NCBI RefSeq assembly: GCF_001440415.1
Contig: NZ_LLYA01000158.1
Span: forward strand, 27,530 to 91,529
Reading direction: 5' to 3'
Source: Bradyrhizobium retamae
GTDB taxonomy: Bacteria; Pseudomonadota; Alphaproteobacteria; Rhizobiales; Xanthobacteraceae
Length of the DNA stretch: 64,000 nucleotides
The notes below the pieces were generated by a model that worked only from the letters and a program-made list of their open reading frames with translations, had not been told where the DNA came from and made no database searches. How positions within the stretch are numbered: position 1 is the first letter of the stretch; each line of letters opens with the position of its first letter. Positions 42,008 to 51,678 of the stretch are shown here, piece by piece. Made by a program: the position numbers and the translations under genes.

Positions 42008-43201
42008 TCAAACCACCTTGCGCTGGCGCAATTCGGCGATCTCGTCCCTGGCAAAACCGAACTCCGCCAACACCTCTTCCGTCTGCTCGCCGAATTCCGG
42101 CGGGCGCGCGGCCATCCTGCTTGGCGTGCGCGACAGCGTCACCGGCTGGCTGACGAGCTGGATGTGGCGGTTCTCGTCGTTCGGCACGTGTTGCGCGATG
42201 CCGAGGTGCTTGACCTGTGCGTCCTCGAACATCTGGTCGATCGAATAGATCGGGCCGCAGGGCACGCCGGCTTCGTTCAATTCCTTGACCCAGGCTTCCG
42301 TCGACTTCTTTTCGGTGAGCTTGCCGATCGCTTCGTTCAGCGCGTCGCGGTTCTTGGAGCGCGCGGGCGCAGTGGCGTAATCGGGATTGGTGATCAGTTC
42401 CGGGGCGCCGATCGCCTGCGCGCAGCGTTCCCAGATCCGCCCGCCTGTGGTCGCGATGTTGATATAGCCGTCGGAGGTCTTGAAGACGCCGGTCGGGATC
42501 GAGGTCGGATGGTTGTTGCCGGCCTGCTTGGCGACTTCCTTCTCCATCAGCCAACGCGAGGCCTGGAAATCCAGCATGAAGATCTGGGCCTGCAACAGCG
42601 AGGTCTGCACCCACTGACCCTCGCCGGAAACATCGCGCTCCAGCAGCGCCGTGAGGATACCGAGGGCACAGAACAGCCCGGCGGTGAGGTCGGCGACGGG
42701 GATGCCGACCCGCATCGGGCCCTGGCCCGGCGCGCCGGTGACCGACATCAGCCCGCCCATGCCTTGCGCGATCTGATCGAAGCCCGGCCGCTTGTGGTAG
42801 GGGCCGTCCTGGCCGAAGCCGGATATGCTGCCATAGACCAGGCGTGGGTTGACCTGGCGCAGGCTCTCATAATCGATGCCGAGCTTTGCCTTCACGTCGG
42901 GGCGGAAATTTTCGACCACCACGTCGGCCTTGGCGGCGAGACGCTTGAACACTTCGAGGCCCTTCGGGTCCTTCAGGTTCAGCGTCATGGCCCGCTTGTT
43001 GCGGTGCAGATTCTGAAAATCCGAGCCATGGCGCGGGCCGCCCGGCTGCTCGCCGCCGCCATCTTCCAGGAGCGCGTCGATCTTGATGACGTTGGCGCCC
43101 CAGTCCGCCAACTGCCGCACGCAGGTCGGCCCGGACCGGACGCGGGTCAGATCGAGCACGGTGAAGCGGGAAAGGGCCTGCGAAGCGCGTGGGAAAGGCA
43201 T
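42008..43201 (-). CDS. CaiB/BaiF family (class III) CoA-transferase
   Basis: A 397-residue family III CoA transferase with the interlocked-ring fold signatures: TRVRSGPTCVRQLADWGANV near residue 19, NKRAMTLNLKDPKG near 68, VVENFRPDVKAKLGIDYE near 95, and RPGFDQIAQGMGG near 138, whose Asp matches the position of the catalytic aspartate. Members move CoA between carboxylic acids (formyl-CoA:oxalate, carnitine and succinyl-CoA-dependent types). The acid is not predictable. It is transcribed alone; 176 bp separate it from the aroQ homologue downstream. Confidence 0.9.
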   Translation of the reverse strand: MPFPRASQALSRFTVLDLTRVRSGPTCVRQLADWGANVIKIDALLEDGGGEQPGGPRHGSDFQNLHRNKRAMTLNLKDPKGLEVFKRLAAKADVVVENFRPDVKAKLGIDYESLRQVNPRLVYGSISGFGQDGPYHKRPGFDQIAQGMGGLMSVTGAPGQGPMRVGIPVADLTAGLFCALGILTALLERDVSGEGQWVQTSLLQAQIFMLDFQASRWLMEKEVAKQAGNNHPTSIPTGVFKTSDGYINIATTGGRIWERCAQAIGAPELITNPDYATAPARSKNRDALNEAIGKLTEKKSTEAWVKELNEAGVPCGPIYSIDQMFEDAQVKHLGIAQHVPNDENRHIQLVSQPVTLSRTPSRMAARPPEFGEQTEEVLAEFGFARDEIAELRQRKVV

Positions 43202-43549
43202 TGAGAAACCTTGCTTTTTGGATTTCGCGTTGGGAGGGAGCAGCCCGATCCGACTTAAACAAATCTGGTGCCGATTTCCAACTGCTTGTTCGGCGCCCGG
43301 CGGAGGCCAATCGTTGGGAGCAGCAAGGTTCCTTTATTGGATCGGCGGGACGGCTAGCGCGGAGCCGGAATCCGACCCCGCAAGACTACGGATGGGTGCC
43401 TGAGATTCTGCTTTTCGCCGTAATGCACCGTAAAGCAGGCGTGCACGACAAAGCCCGCCGGTAAACAAGCGTTAATGAAGGCGATTCTAGCCTTCCGCGT
43501 GCCTTTGCGATTCTCGCGAATCCGAACGACCTGCTGACAGGCCTGATCG
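43202..43549. other. Gene-free stretch between divergent CoA transferase and protease
   Basis: No reading frame here looks coding. It must hold the promoters for the leftward CoA transferase and the rightward RTX protease, but I could not identify convincing -35/-10 boxes. Imperfect direct copies of GTTGGGAG occur near 43230 and 43313. There is no clear ribosome site directly before the protease ATG at 43550. Confidence 0.5.
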
Positions 43550-46324
43550 ATGAAGAAGAATGACCTGCTTTCCGATGAGATCTGGGCCTTCCAGCGGTTC
43601 GCGTCGGGGGCGGGCGAGGGCGCGCTTCAGCATGATGGGGCGCAGGACAATGAGTTTGGCGACGACGGCGAGCCTTACCCGCTGGCGCTAGACGCCGCCA
43701 GCGTGTCCAGCGGCGAGGTATATGCCGCGAAGCCGGTCGCGTCGATCGCGACGCTCGCCAACTACCTCGTCAACGGCTTTTGGCAAGACAACAACAACGT
43801 CGCCCATCACTGGGCTTCCAACACCATCACCTTCAATATCAACGGCCTGAATTCGGCGGAGCAGTTCCTCGCGCTATCGGCGCTGCAGGCATGGTCTGAC
43901 GTTGCCAACATCAGCTTCGTCCAGACCTCCGGCTCCGCGAACCTCACGTTCACCCACAACGGCACGATGCAGGCCTATAGCAGTGGCCAGTGGTCCGGGA
44001 ACGGCGCGATCTCTTACCAGATCATCAACATCAGCACCGACTGGGTCACCACCGACGGCGGCGCCAACGACGGCAAGACCGGCATCGATAGCTACGCCTA
44101 CCAGACCTACATCCACGAAATCGGCCATGCGCTCGGGCTTGGCCACCAGGGGCCCTACAACGGCAGCGCGTCGTATTCGACCAATGCGATCTATGCCAAC
44201 GACACCTGGCAATATTCGATCATGTCGTATTTCGGCGAGCACAATTATTCCGGGAGCTCGTACCGCTACGTGGTCACGCCGCAGATGGCTGACATCTACG
44301 CCATGGCTTCGATCTACGGGGCGGCGACCTCGACCAGAACCGGCGACACCGTCTATGGCTTCAGCAGCAATGCGGGCGCGGTCTTCAACTTCGGCAACTA
44401 CACTTCGGCGCCGGCGCTGACGATCTATGACAGCGGCGGCAACGACACGCTCGATTGCTCCGGCTATTCGTCGGCCCAGACCATCGACCTGCACTCCGGC
44501 GCCTTCTCCTCGATAGGCGGCCTCGTCAACAACATCGGGATCGCGCTCAGCGCAGTCATCGAGAAGGCCATCGGCGGCAGCGGCAACGACAGGCTGACGG
44601 CAAGCGACACGGGCTGTACGCTGTCGGGCAGCGGCGGCAACGATACGCTGATCGGCGGCGCCGGCAATGACAGGCTGATCGGCGGTGTCGGCGTCGACAC
44701 CTTGATCGGTGGTGCCGGCTTTGACACCGTCGTGTTTTCTGGATTGCTGTCAGACTATCTGATCAGCTTTAGTTTAAGTGCTGAGATGTTTACGATATCG
44801 GATCGACGTGCCGGCACTCTCGATGGCATCGATACGGCGGTTGCAGTCGAGAGTTTCGCTTTTGCAGACGGCATATTCGCGAGTTCGATGTTTCTCAATG
44901 AGGCGCCTGTTGTAGCGGCTGCCGACTTCACGGCGATGCATAACCAGAATATTGCCGTGACAGGTCTGTTCAGCGTGACCGATGCCGACGGCGATGCCAT
45001 TACAAAATATCAATTCTGGGATTCGACCAGCGATCCCTCGAGCGGGCATTTTGTGGTTGGTGGCGTCGCTCAGGGCACTAACCAGAACATTGACGTAACA
45101 TCAGCGCAATTGTCCGCGACCAGCTTCCAGAGCGGCTCGGGTTCGGACGATCTATGGGTGCGTGCTTTTGACGGCACCAGCTGGAGCGCCTGGAAGGAAT
45201 TCCACGTCAACGCACCGATCAATCAGGCGCCTGTTGTAACGGCTGCCGACTTCACGGCGACGCATAACCAGAATATTGCCGTGACCGGTCTGTTCAGCGT
45301 GACCGATGCCGACGGCGATGCCATTACAAAATATCAATTCTGGGATTCGACCAGCGATCCCTCGAGCGGGCATTTTGTGGTTGGTGGCGTCGCTCAGGGC
45401 ACTAACCAGAACATTGACGTAACAGCAGCGCAATTGTCCGCGACCAGCTTCCAGAGCGGCTCGGGTTCGGACGATCTGTGGGTGCGTGCTTTTGACGGCA
45501 CCAGCTGGAGCGCCTGGAAGGAATTCCACGTCAACGCACCGATCAATCAGGCGCCTGTTGTAACGGCTGCCGACTTCACGGCGACGCATAACCAGAATAT
45601 TGCCGTGACCGGTCTGTTCAGCGTGACCGATGCCGACGGCGATGCCATTACGAAATATCAATTCTGGGATTCGACCAGCGACCCTTCGAGCGGGCATTTT
45701 GTGGTTGGTGGCGTCGCGCAGGGCACGAACCAGAACATTGACGTGGCAGCAGCGCAGTTGTCCGCGACCAGCTTCCAGAGCGGCTCTGGTTCGGACGATC
45801 TGTGGGTGCGTGCTTTTGACGGCACCAACTGGAGCGCCTGGAAGGAATTCCACGTCAACGCACCGATCAATCAGGCGCCTGTTGTGACGGCTGCCGACTT
45901 CACGGCGATGCATAACCAGAATATTGCCGTGACCGGTCTGTTCAGCGTGACCGATGCCGACGGCGATGCCATTACGAAATATCAATTCTGGGATTCGACC
46001 AGCGACCCTTCGAGCGGACATTTTGTGGTTGGTGGCGTCGCGCAGGGCACGAACCAGAACATTGACGTAACCGCGGCGCAATTATCCGCACCAGCTTCCA
46101 GAGCGGCTCGGGTCCGGACGATCTGTGGGTGCGTGCTTTTGACGGCACCAACTGGGGCGCCTGGCACGAGTTTCATGTTCTTGTCTGACTGCATTTGCAG
46201 AGCAGTCCGCCCCACATCTCGGTTGGAATTGGTGCTATTCCGCGTGAGCACTTGCGACGCAAGTTCGACTATTCTTTGGTTGCGATTGGTTGATCTGGCG
46301 CGCGCTTCTGGCCATATATGCTAG
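43550..46324 (+). CDS. Serralysin-like RTX metalloprotease with tandem C-terminal repeats, frameshifted near the end
   Basis: As read, 924 residues. No signal peptide, as expected for type I secretion. An M10-type catalytic domain has the zinc site HEIGHALGLGH near residue 188 and the Met-turn SIMSYF near 226. GGSGNDRL, GGAGNDRLIGG and related nonapeptides at about 345-395 are calcium-binding RTX repeats. From residue 451 four 108-residue repeats follow. In the fourth, one G is missing at about 46091 compared with the other three copies. Restoring it ends the protein at 46188 with GAWHEFHVLV, an acidic-then-hydrophobic tail like type I secretion signals. The unrestored frame adds about 78 Cys/Arg-rich residues of no homology. 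No type I exporter genes are near. Confidence 0.85.
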   Translation: MKKNDLLSDEIWAFQRFASGAGEGALQHDGAQDNEFGDDGEPYPLALDAASVSSGEVYAAKPVASIATLANYLVNGFWQDNNNVAHHWASNTITFNINGLNSAEQFLALSALQAWSDVANISFVQTSGSANLTFTHNGTMQAYSSGQWSGNGAISYQIINISTDWVTTDGGANDGKTGIDSYAYQTYIHEIGHALGLGHQGPYNGSASYSTNAIYANDTWQYSIMSYFGEHNYSGSSYRYVVTPQMADIYAMASIYGAATSTRTGDTVYGFSSNAGAVFNFGNYTSAPALTIYDSGGNDTLDCSGYSSAQTIDLHSGAFSSIGGLVNNIGIALSAVIEKAIGGSGNDRLTASDTGCTLSGSGGNDTLIGGAGNDRLIGGVGVDTLIGGAGFDTVVFSGLLSDYLISFSLSAEMFTISDRRAGTLDGIDTAVAVESFAFADGIFASSMFLNEAPVVAAADFTAMHNQNIAVTGLFSVTDADGDAITKYQFWDSTSDPSSGHFVVGGVAQGTNQNIDVTSAQLSATSFQSGSGSDDLWVRAFDGTSWSAWKEFHVNAPINQAPVVTAADFTATHNQNIAVTGLFSVTDADGDAITKYQFWDSTSDPSSGHFVVGGVAQGTNQNIDVTAAQLSATSFQSGSGSDDLWVRAFDGTSWSAWKEFHVNAPINQAPVVTAADFTATHNQNIAVTGLFSVTDADGDAITKYQFWDSTSDPSSGHFVVGGVAQGTNQNIDVAAAQLSATSFQSGSGSDDLWVRAFDGTNWSAWKEFHVNAPINQAPVVTAADFTAMHNQNIAVTGLFSVTDADGDAITKYQFWDSTSDPSSGHFVVGGVAQGTNQNIDVTAAQLSAPASRAARVRTICGCVLLTAPTGAPGTSFMFLSDCICRAVRPTSRLELVLFRVSTCDASSTILWLRLVDLARASGHIC
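44901..46188 (+). repeat. Four tandem 324-bp repeats inside the protease gene
   Basis: Units start at 44901, 45225, 45549 and 45873, exactly 324 bp (108 codons) apart. Each encodes APVV-x-AADFTA-x-HNQNIAV, TGLFSVTDADGDAITKYQFW, DSTSDPSSGHFVVGGVAQGT and WVRAFDGTSWSAWKEFHV. The copies differ at only a handful of positions, many of them synonymous, so they arose recently or are kept alike by gene conversion. The modules look like beta-sandwich, cadherin-like stalk domains. Such arrays expand and contract readily and are prone to assembly errors. Confidence 0.92.
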
Positions 46325-46433
46325 GCATCGAGCCGGCGGAGAAGAATCGATGTCTGCCGGGTAAACGGCCAACGCTAAGTCCATTGAGCATCGTTGATGC
46401 TATGGTCACACCTGCCCAAGACCGGGGCGCACG

Positions 46434-46665
46434 ATGACACCGGCTGAAGAGCCTGCAACGAATGATGGAGGAGCGGCGCACGCGGACCGCAGCGGCGACA
46501 CCGAAGCAGCCTTCACATCGCGGGCCATCGGCGCAAACGATCGGATCATCTACAATGTCGATACCGGCGCACTATCTTACGATGCCGACGGCAGTGGCCC
46601 ACGGCAATTGTTCGCTTCTGGCTACACATTTGAACTTGACCAACGGCAACTTCCTGATCGAGTGA
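46434..46665 (+). pseudogene. Relic of an RTX protein C-terminus
   Basis: One frame reads AIGANDRIIYNVDTGALSYD followed by ADGSG, and the adjacent frame continues with LLATHLNLTNGNFLIE and a stop at 46665. Together these match the usual C-terminal block of alphaproteobacterial calcium-binding RTX proteins (DRIIYDxxTGALxYDADGSG, then LTNADFLI-type end). The frame changes near 46610. Upstream there are no RTX nonapeptides, so only the last ~70 codons remain. It lies 245 bp after the protease's restored end and probably derives from a lost neighbour or duplicated tail. Confidence 0.6.
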
Positions 46666-47138
46666 GTCAGGGGTCGGGTTTCGCGACAAATCTCCTAGGA
46701 TGCTCCGAGACTGCTAGAAGTCCGCCGGTGCCGCTAAGGACCGAGATATCAAGGTCGGTTCTAAATGCGTGCCGATTTCGATTGCTGGAGTGAGTGTACT
46801 CGCCGCAGAGTAGTTCTGCAGACTCGTCCCGCGCTTTCGTCGACCCTGGTGCGGGGCGGTATTAACTTGCGCGCGCGTCTCCTTGACAGAATCTCATACA
46901 TTAACCTTGGTATTTCAATTACTTGCGAGGCGCGCATTGCGGCTCTCTAGCCGCTCCTGTAGATAGTCAAGGTGGCGCAAATCAAACAATCAGCGGACGA
47001 CTCGGGTTTTGGCCAAGCCGGCAGTGAGAGCTTCACGGCATGTTCCTTGGCCTCGGGCGGCTGAGCCACGCGCCTCAAGGAGGTTGCGGCTCTCCACTGG
47101 CGAGCAAGTCAAGCAATGCGTGGTGGCCTGAAGCCGAT
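46666..47138. other. Gene-free stretch before the polysaccharide locus
   Basis: No reading frame longer than about 60 codons looks coding. A TTGACA at 46883-46888 lies about 250 bp before the flippase start, but no good -10 box follows at normal spacing. The stretch marks the change from the RTX region to the polysaccharide genes and should hold the promoter of the rightward cluster starting at 47139. Confidence 0.45.
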
Positions 47139-48692
47139 ATGCGATTGAAAAAAAATCCGACCGACTTGCTGGGTAATTCTGCCTGGAACGCAATCGCCTT
47201 TGCGGTCGCCGTGGCGCTCAACCTCCTGGTTCTTCCGTTCGTGGTGTTTCGCCTCGGTGTCGCTGCGTTCGGCGTCGCTGGGCTCGTCACGGCATGTGTT
47301 GCGCCCGCGCTGGCATTCAGCAACGCTCTTGCATTGTCGACGACCCGGGAGCTCGCCCTGCGGCTGGAGCCGTCGGAGCGCCACGATGCGCGACGAATGT
47401 TCGCGACGGCGGCAATGCTGGCATTGGCAACCGGCGGCGCGATTGTGACGATCTTGGCCTTGGCCGGCGCACCGCTTGCGCGCATCGGATTCCATTTGAG
47501 CGGACCGTCCGCGGATGATCTGGGACTCGCATTTGTGCTGGCCAGTGCCGGGTGGCTGTGCCAGTGCCTGTCCGCTGTCTTCCTGGCCTTGTTCACGGCG
47601 CGCCAGGACTATCGAAGGGTTGCTTCGATCAGCATCATCAGTACCGTGGTTGCAACAAGTTCCATGCTGTTGTTGATTCCGCGCTGGCCTCAAGCCTCGA
47701 CGTTTCTCGGCTGTCAATCGTTGGGTTTTGCAACGAGCCTTGTTCTGGCCTTCGCATGGTCCCGACGTGTCATAGGCGAGTGGCTCGCGCGCCCGACGAT
47801 CGATCGCGGGTCGCTCGGCAACCTCGTCAAGCTGGGTGGCTGGCAACTGGCCGCACAGAGTGGCGCGCTCATTGCCGCACAGGCGGATCGTTACTTGCTC
47901 GGAGCTTTGCTGCAGCCGCAATTTGTCGGCTTTTATACGATTGCGCAGCGGCTGGAGGAGGCGGTGTATATCGGCGTCCTGAAGGTCGGCGAAATTCTCT
48001 TCCCGTTCTTCAGCGCTCTGCAGAAGGAGACTGACGATCGCAAAGCCGATCTCCTGTTCCGCTCGTCCTGGATACTCAATGTGCTCGCCGCGAGTGCGCT
48101 TGGCGGCCTTATCCCCGTCGCCGGCCCGTTGCTTCATCTGTGGACCGGCGCCGAAGTGGCTGCCGAGGCCCAGCGTGTGCTGGTGATACTGTCGATCGCC
48201 GGCATCCTTGGGTCGAGCTCGAATGTCTTTGCTTTCTATCTTCTGGCGCAAGGGCGATCGAGTTCGAATGCCGTGATCTCATTGCTCACGGGCGTGTTCA
48301 CGGTAGCGACCAGTGCGATCGCTTTGCCGTATTTCGGATGGCAGGCGGCAGGCTGGAGCGCCTGCATCGGCATGATCACTCAAATGGTCACCGTCGTGAT
48401 CTTGCTGCGCCGGCATTTCGGCCTCGCCGGTATGCGGTTGCGTCTGACCCACTTCGTGTTGATGCCGATTGGTGTCGGCATCGCAATCGCGCTGGCGTTG
48501 CGATATGGCTTCCGTAATGCGCAACTCGACCAGGCAATTGGCTGGTGGTACGTGGGGAGCTGTTATCTGCTGGCGGCTGGCATCATCTTCGTCGTCGCGG
48601 TCGCGGTCTCACGGGCCGGTCCCTACGGCGCGGCCTGCTGGCGTGATCTTCGCCTTGTCGCCAGTCGCTTTCTGCCGCTAAAGGCGACCTGA
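47139..48692 (+). CDS. Polysaccharide flippase (Wzx-like, MOP superfamily)
   Basis: A 517-residue membrane protein with about 13-14 hydrophobic spans. It begins NSAWNAIAFAVAVALNLLVL and carries the MOP-type central region GGWQLAAQSGALIAAQADRY followed by LLGALLQPQFVGFYTIAQRL, characteristic of oligosaccharide-lipid flippases. It would move undecaprenyl-linked repeat units across the inner membrane. I start at ATG 47139 (MRLKKNPTDLLGN); the frame upstream to 47040 is not family-like. It opens the polysaccharide gene cluster, three bases before the amidotransferase gene. Confidence 0.85.
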   Translation: MRLKKNPTDLLGNSAWNAIAFAVAVALNLLVLPFVVFRLGVAAFGVAGLVTACVAPALAFSNALALSTTRELALRLEPSERHDARRMFATAAMLALATGGAIVTILALAGAPLARIGFHLSGPSADDLGLAFVLASAGWLCQCLSAVFLALFTARQDYRRVASISIISTVVATSSMLLLIPRWPQASTFLGCQSLGFATSLVLAFAWSRRVIGEWLARPTIDRGSLGNLVKLGGWQLAAQSGALIAAQADRYLLGALLQPQFVGFYTIAQRLEEAVYIGVLKVGEILFPFFSALQKETDDRKADLLFRSSWILNVLAASALGGLIPVAGPLLHLWTGAEVAAEAQRVLVILSIAGILGSSSNVFAFYLLAQGRSSSNAVISLLTGVFTVATSAIALPYFGWQAAGWSACIGMITQMVTVVILLRRHFGLAGMRLRLTHFVLMPIGVGIAIALALRYGFRNAQLDQAIGWWYVGSCYLLAAGIIFVVAVAVSRAGPYGAACWRDLRLVASRFLPLKAT

Positions 48693-48695
48693 GAA

Positions 48696-50534
48696 ATGTG
48701 CGGAATTGCGGGCATCATAAACCTCCGCGGCAACGCGGTCGAACCGTCGGAAATCTCGCGACTGACGAATCTCCTCGCGCATCGCGGACCCTTTGGCGAG
48801 GGAAGCTGGTTCAGCGCGAACCGCAATTTGGCGTTCGGCCACCGCAGGCTGGCCATCATCGATCCTGGCGAGGGAGGCTTTCAGCCGATGGTCTCCGCCG
48901 ACGGCCGCTATGTAATCGTGTTCAACGGCGAGGTCTACAACTTCCTCGAACTGCGGCGCGAGCTTGAGGCGCAGGGGGCAATCTTCCGCAGCCAGTCCGA
49001 TACCGAGGTCATTCTGGCCGCATGGCAAGCGTGGCGGGAAGGCATGCTGACGCGCTTCAACGGAATGTGGGCGCTGGCGATCTACGACACCAAGACCGAA
49101 GAACTGTTCCTGGCGCGCGACCGCTTCGGCATCAAGCCGCTGTTGTATGCGCTCACATCCGAGCGCTTTGTCTTCGCATCCGAACAGCGCGCATTGGCGG
49201 GAAGCGGCCTGATCAACGTGTCGTTGGATATCGACGTGGCGCGGCGGCTTATGCTTGATGCCTTCGGAATCGAAGGAAGCGAACGGACCCTTTGCCGGGA
49301 GGTGCGCCGCCTTCAGGGCGGACATTGCATGTGGCTGCGCCAGGGCAAATTGGAGGTCCGGCGTTGGTGGCGGACGGTGGATCACCTGCCGGTGGTCCCG
49401 AACTCCGAAGCCCAACAGGTGGAACGCTTTCGCGAACTGTTCCAGGACGCGGTCGCGCTTCGGATGCGCAGCGACGTACCGATCGGGACCTGTCTATCGG
49501 GAGGGTTCGATTCGTCGGCTGTGATCTGCACCATGGCCGCGCACGAAAAGGCCGGCATGGGTCCGCGGGACAGCACCTCGTGGCGCCACGCTTTTGTGGC
49601 GACGTTTCCCGGCGCCTCAAATGACGAGCGGCCGATGGCGGAGGAGGCGGCGGCGTGGGCCGATGTCGTGCCGACCTTCCTCGAGATTGGGCGGGCCGAC
49701 GCGCTGACCGAACTCGACCAGATCCTGGACGACAATGATGACGTCTATATCGGACTTCCAAGCGCGGCATGGTTGATCTATCGAGAACTCAGGCGTCACA
49801 ACGTGACAGTGTCGCTGGACGGCCATGGCGCGGACGAGTTGATGGGGGCCTATCTTCAGGAGGGCCAAGCGGGAGCGTTCTGGATACGAAACCTGCTCGC
49901 TGGATTTGCTTCCAGTTCGGCACCGGCGCGGCGAGGCACCGATCTGTTGCGGGCGCTGATGATCCGGCGTCAGGGAAACTATTTCCTGCGTGGCGGTCTG
50001 CGCGATATCCCGGCGGAGCTTTCGCTGGTCGGAGAAGACGACGTGCTGCCGCGGGACTGGGGTGCATTGAACCGACGGCTCTACCGGATGTTTCACAGCA
50101 CCGTGCTGCCGACCATCCTGCGAAACTTCGACCGCCTGTCAATGGCCCACGGCATTGAGGTCCGCATGCCGTTCATGGACTGGCGTCTGGTCACCTATGC
50201 GATGGCGTTGCCGGAATCCAGCAAGTCATCGAATGGCTATACCAAGGTCATTGCACGAAAGGCGATGGCTAACCTGATGCCGGAGTCCATTCGGATGGGA
50301 CGCCGAAAGGTCGGATTCAATTCGCCGATGCCCGAATGGTTGAACGGGCCTCTGGCCGGCTGGACCGCGGGTTTGCTCGACCAGAAGGTGCCGGCGTTTG
50401 CCGAAATGGTGGATGAGGAACGCTTGCGCCGGACCGTTGGCCATCTGACCTCCTCGAAACAGTGGGATTGGGAATCGGTCGGCCGCATCTGGCCGTATCT
50501 CAACATGAAATGGATGCTGATGAGGTCTGCGTGA
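48696..50534 (+). CDS. Asparagine-synthetase-like glutamine amidotransferase, predicted sugar-acid amidation
   Basis: A 612-residue AsnB-family protein. The N-terminal glutaminase domain starts with the nucleophile Cys2 (MCGIAGIINL), with HRRLAIIDPGEGGFQP and VFNGEVYNFLELR typical. The C-terminal synthetase domain has the ATP pyrophosphatase loop CLSGGFDSSAV near residue 265 and SLDGHGADELMGAY near 370. AsnB homologues inside polysaccharide clusters, such as WbpS of Pseudomonas, amidate uronic acids. Given the Wlb-type genes downstream, amide formation on a diacetamido uronic acid is a more likely role than asparagine synthesis. Flanked at 3 bp on both sides, so one transcript. Confidence 0.88.
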   Translation: MCGIAGIINLRGNAVEPSEISRLTNLLAHRGPFGEGSWFSANRNLAFGHRRLAIIDPGEGGFQPMVSADGRYVIVFNGEVYNFLELRRELEAQGAIFRSQSDTEVILAAWQAWREGMLTRFNGMWALAIYDTKTEELFLARDRFGIKPLLYALTSERFVFASEQRALAGSGLINVSLDIDVARRLMLDAFGIEGSERTLCREVRRLQGGHCMWLRQGKLEVRRWWRTVDHLPVVPNSEAQQVERFRELFQDAVALRMRSDVPIGTCLSGGFDSSAVICTMAAHEKAGMGPRDSTSWRHAFVATFPGASNDERPMAEEAAAWADVVPTFLEIGRADALTELDQILDDNDDVYIGLPSAAWLIYRELRRHNVTVSLDGHGADELMGAYLQEGQAGAFWIRNLLAGFASSSAPARRGTDLLRALMIRRQGNYFLRGGLRDIPAELSLVGEDDVLPRDWGALNRRLYRMFHSTVLPTILRNFDRLSMAHGIEVRMPFMDWRLVTYAMALPESSKSSNGYTKVIARKAMANLMPESIRMGRRKVGFNSPMPEWLNGPLAGWTAGLLDQKVPAFAEMVDEERLRRTVGHLTSSKQWDWESVGRIWPYLNMKWMLMRSA

Positions 50535-50537
50535 GCG

Positions 50538-51626
50538 ATGCGCTTGTTTCAAAACAGTGGGCTATACCCGTCCTATCTCGCGCACCTGAACCAGCTCGCG
50601 GCGAAAGCTTCGAGTTTCGCAGAGCGTCGTCGCATCTTCATGGACGACCGCTTTGGCGCGCTGCATTTTCTAAAGCCGGTGCTCGAGCAGGAACCCGAGG
50701 CGTTCTTCACCAATGGCGACGATGAAATCCTGCAGCGTCACTGGGCGCGGGAGCAGGGACTTCCGGGCAAGCCGACGCTCGAGACCATATTACTTGCCCA
50801 GATCGAACATCACCGGACCGAGGTTTTCTACAATCTTGATCCCGTGCGCTATCCCAGCGCGTTCGTCAGCAAGCTGCCCGGCTGTGTCAGAAAGACATTT
50901 TGCTGGCGTGCCGCGCCATCAGGAAACGCCGATCTGACGGCCTATGGCGCGGTGCTCGGAAACTTTCCCTCAATCCTTGAATCTTGGCGTCAGAGAGGTT
51001 GCCGGGCAGAACTGTTTTTTCCGGCACTGGACCCTTTGATGGATGAGTATGGTCACGGCGAGCGTACGATCGACGTACTTTTTGTGGGCGGCTATTCACG
51101 ACACCACACCGCGCGTGCCAAGACGCTCGAACAGGTGGCGAGCCTAGCGGGCACGCGCCGGGTCGTCTATCGTCTCGACGCTTCGCGGCTGACCAGGCTC
51201 GCCGAAAGCTCCATCGGCGCTTGGCTGCCGTTGCAAAAGCACCGGCGCCCCGATGCCATCGCCAGGATTGCAGAGCCGCCGGTGTTCGGCAGGCAGTTTT
51301 ACGAACTGATCGGATCGTCGAAGATCGTGCTCAACGGCGCCATCGACATGGCGGGCACCGATAGGGGAAATATGCGCTGCTTCGAGGCCATGGGGTGCGG
51401 CGCACTGCTGGTATCCGACGTCGGCGGTTATCCGGATGCAATGGAACCAGGAGTGACGATGGAGACGTACGGCTCGCCGCGGGAGGTGACCGAAGTCATT
51501 TCAAGGTGCCTGCGAGATTGGCCGGAATCGGCCGAAATGGCGGGGCGGGGAAGGACCCGGGTTGCGGAGACCTACAGCAAGGCTTCGCAGTGGAAACAGT
51601 TTGGCGATCTCGTCGCCGGGGTCTAG
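50538..51626 (+). CDS. CgeB-like glycosyltransferase
   Basis: A 362-residue GT-B type protein. The acceptor half (residues 1-180) is poorly conserved. The donor half has DVLFVGGYSRHHTARAKTLE near residue 176, SKIVLNGAIDMAGTDRGNMR near 258, and CFEAMGCGALLVSDVGGYPD, the family's sugar-nucleotide contact region. CgeB-type proteins are annotated as glycosyltransferases of spore coats and O-antigens. It starts three bases after the amidotransferase stop. Donor and acceptor unknown. Confidence 0.75.
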   Translation: MRLFQNSGLYPSYLAHLNQLAAKASSFAERRRIFMDDRFGALHFLKPVLEQEPEAFFTNGDDEILQRHWAREQGLPGKPTLETILLAQIEHHRTEVFYNLDPVRYPSAFVSKLPGCVRKTFCWRAAPSGNADLTAYGAVLGNFPSILESWRQRGCRAELFFPALDPLMDEYGHGERTIDVLFVGGYSRHHTARAKTLEQVASLAGTRRVVYRLDASRLTRLAESSIGAWLPLQKHRRPDAIARIAEPPVFGRQFYELIGSSKIVLNGAIDMAGTDRGNMRCFEAMGCGALLVSDVGGYPDAMEPGVTMETYGSPREVTEVISRCLRDWPESAEMAGRGRTRVAETYSKASQWKQFGDLVAGV

Positions 51627-51678
51627 CCGTGCTAGAGCGGCTGCATAGCGGGCGGACGGAGCGGTTGATTGGGCGTCG

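Noticed and set aside
45152..46081. A 309-codon reverse-strand frame with internal repeats
   Set aside because: It is the antisense of the 324-bp protease repeats; its own repetition simply mirrors them.
44901..46188. The regular repeats as a CRISPR array or satellite
   Set aside because: Period is 324 bp with coding repeats and no spacers; it is an in-frame protein domain array.
46883..46888. TTGACA as -35 box of a promoter for the polysaccharide locus
   Set aside because: No acceptable -10 hexamer occurs 16-19 bp downstream and the first gene is 250 bp away.
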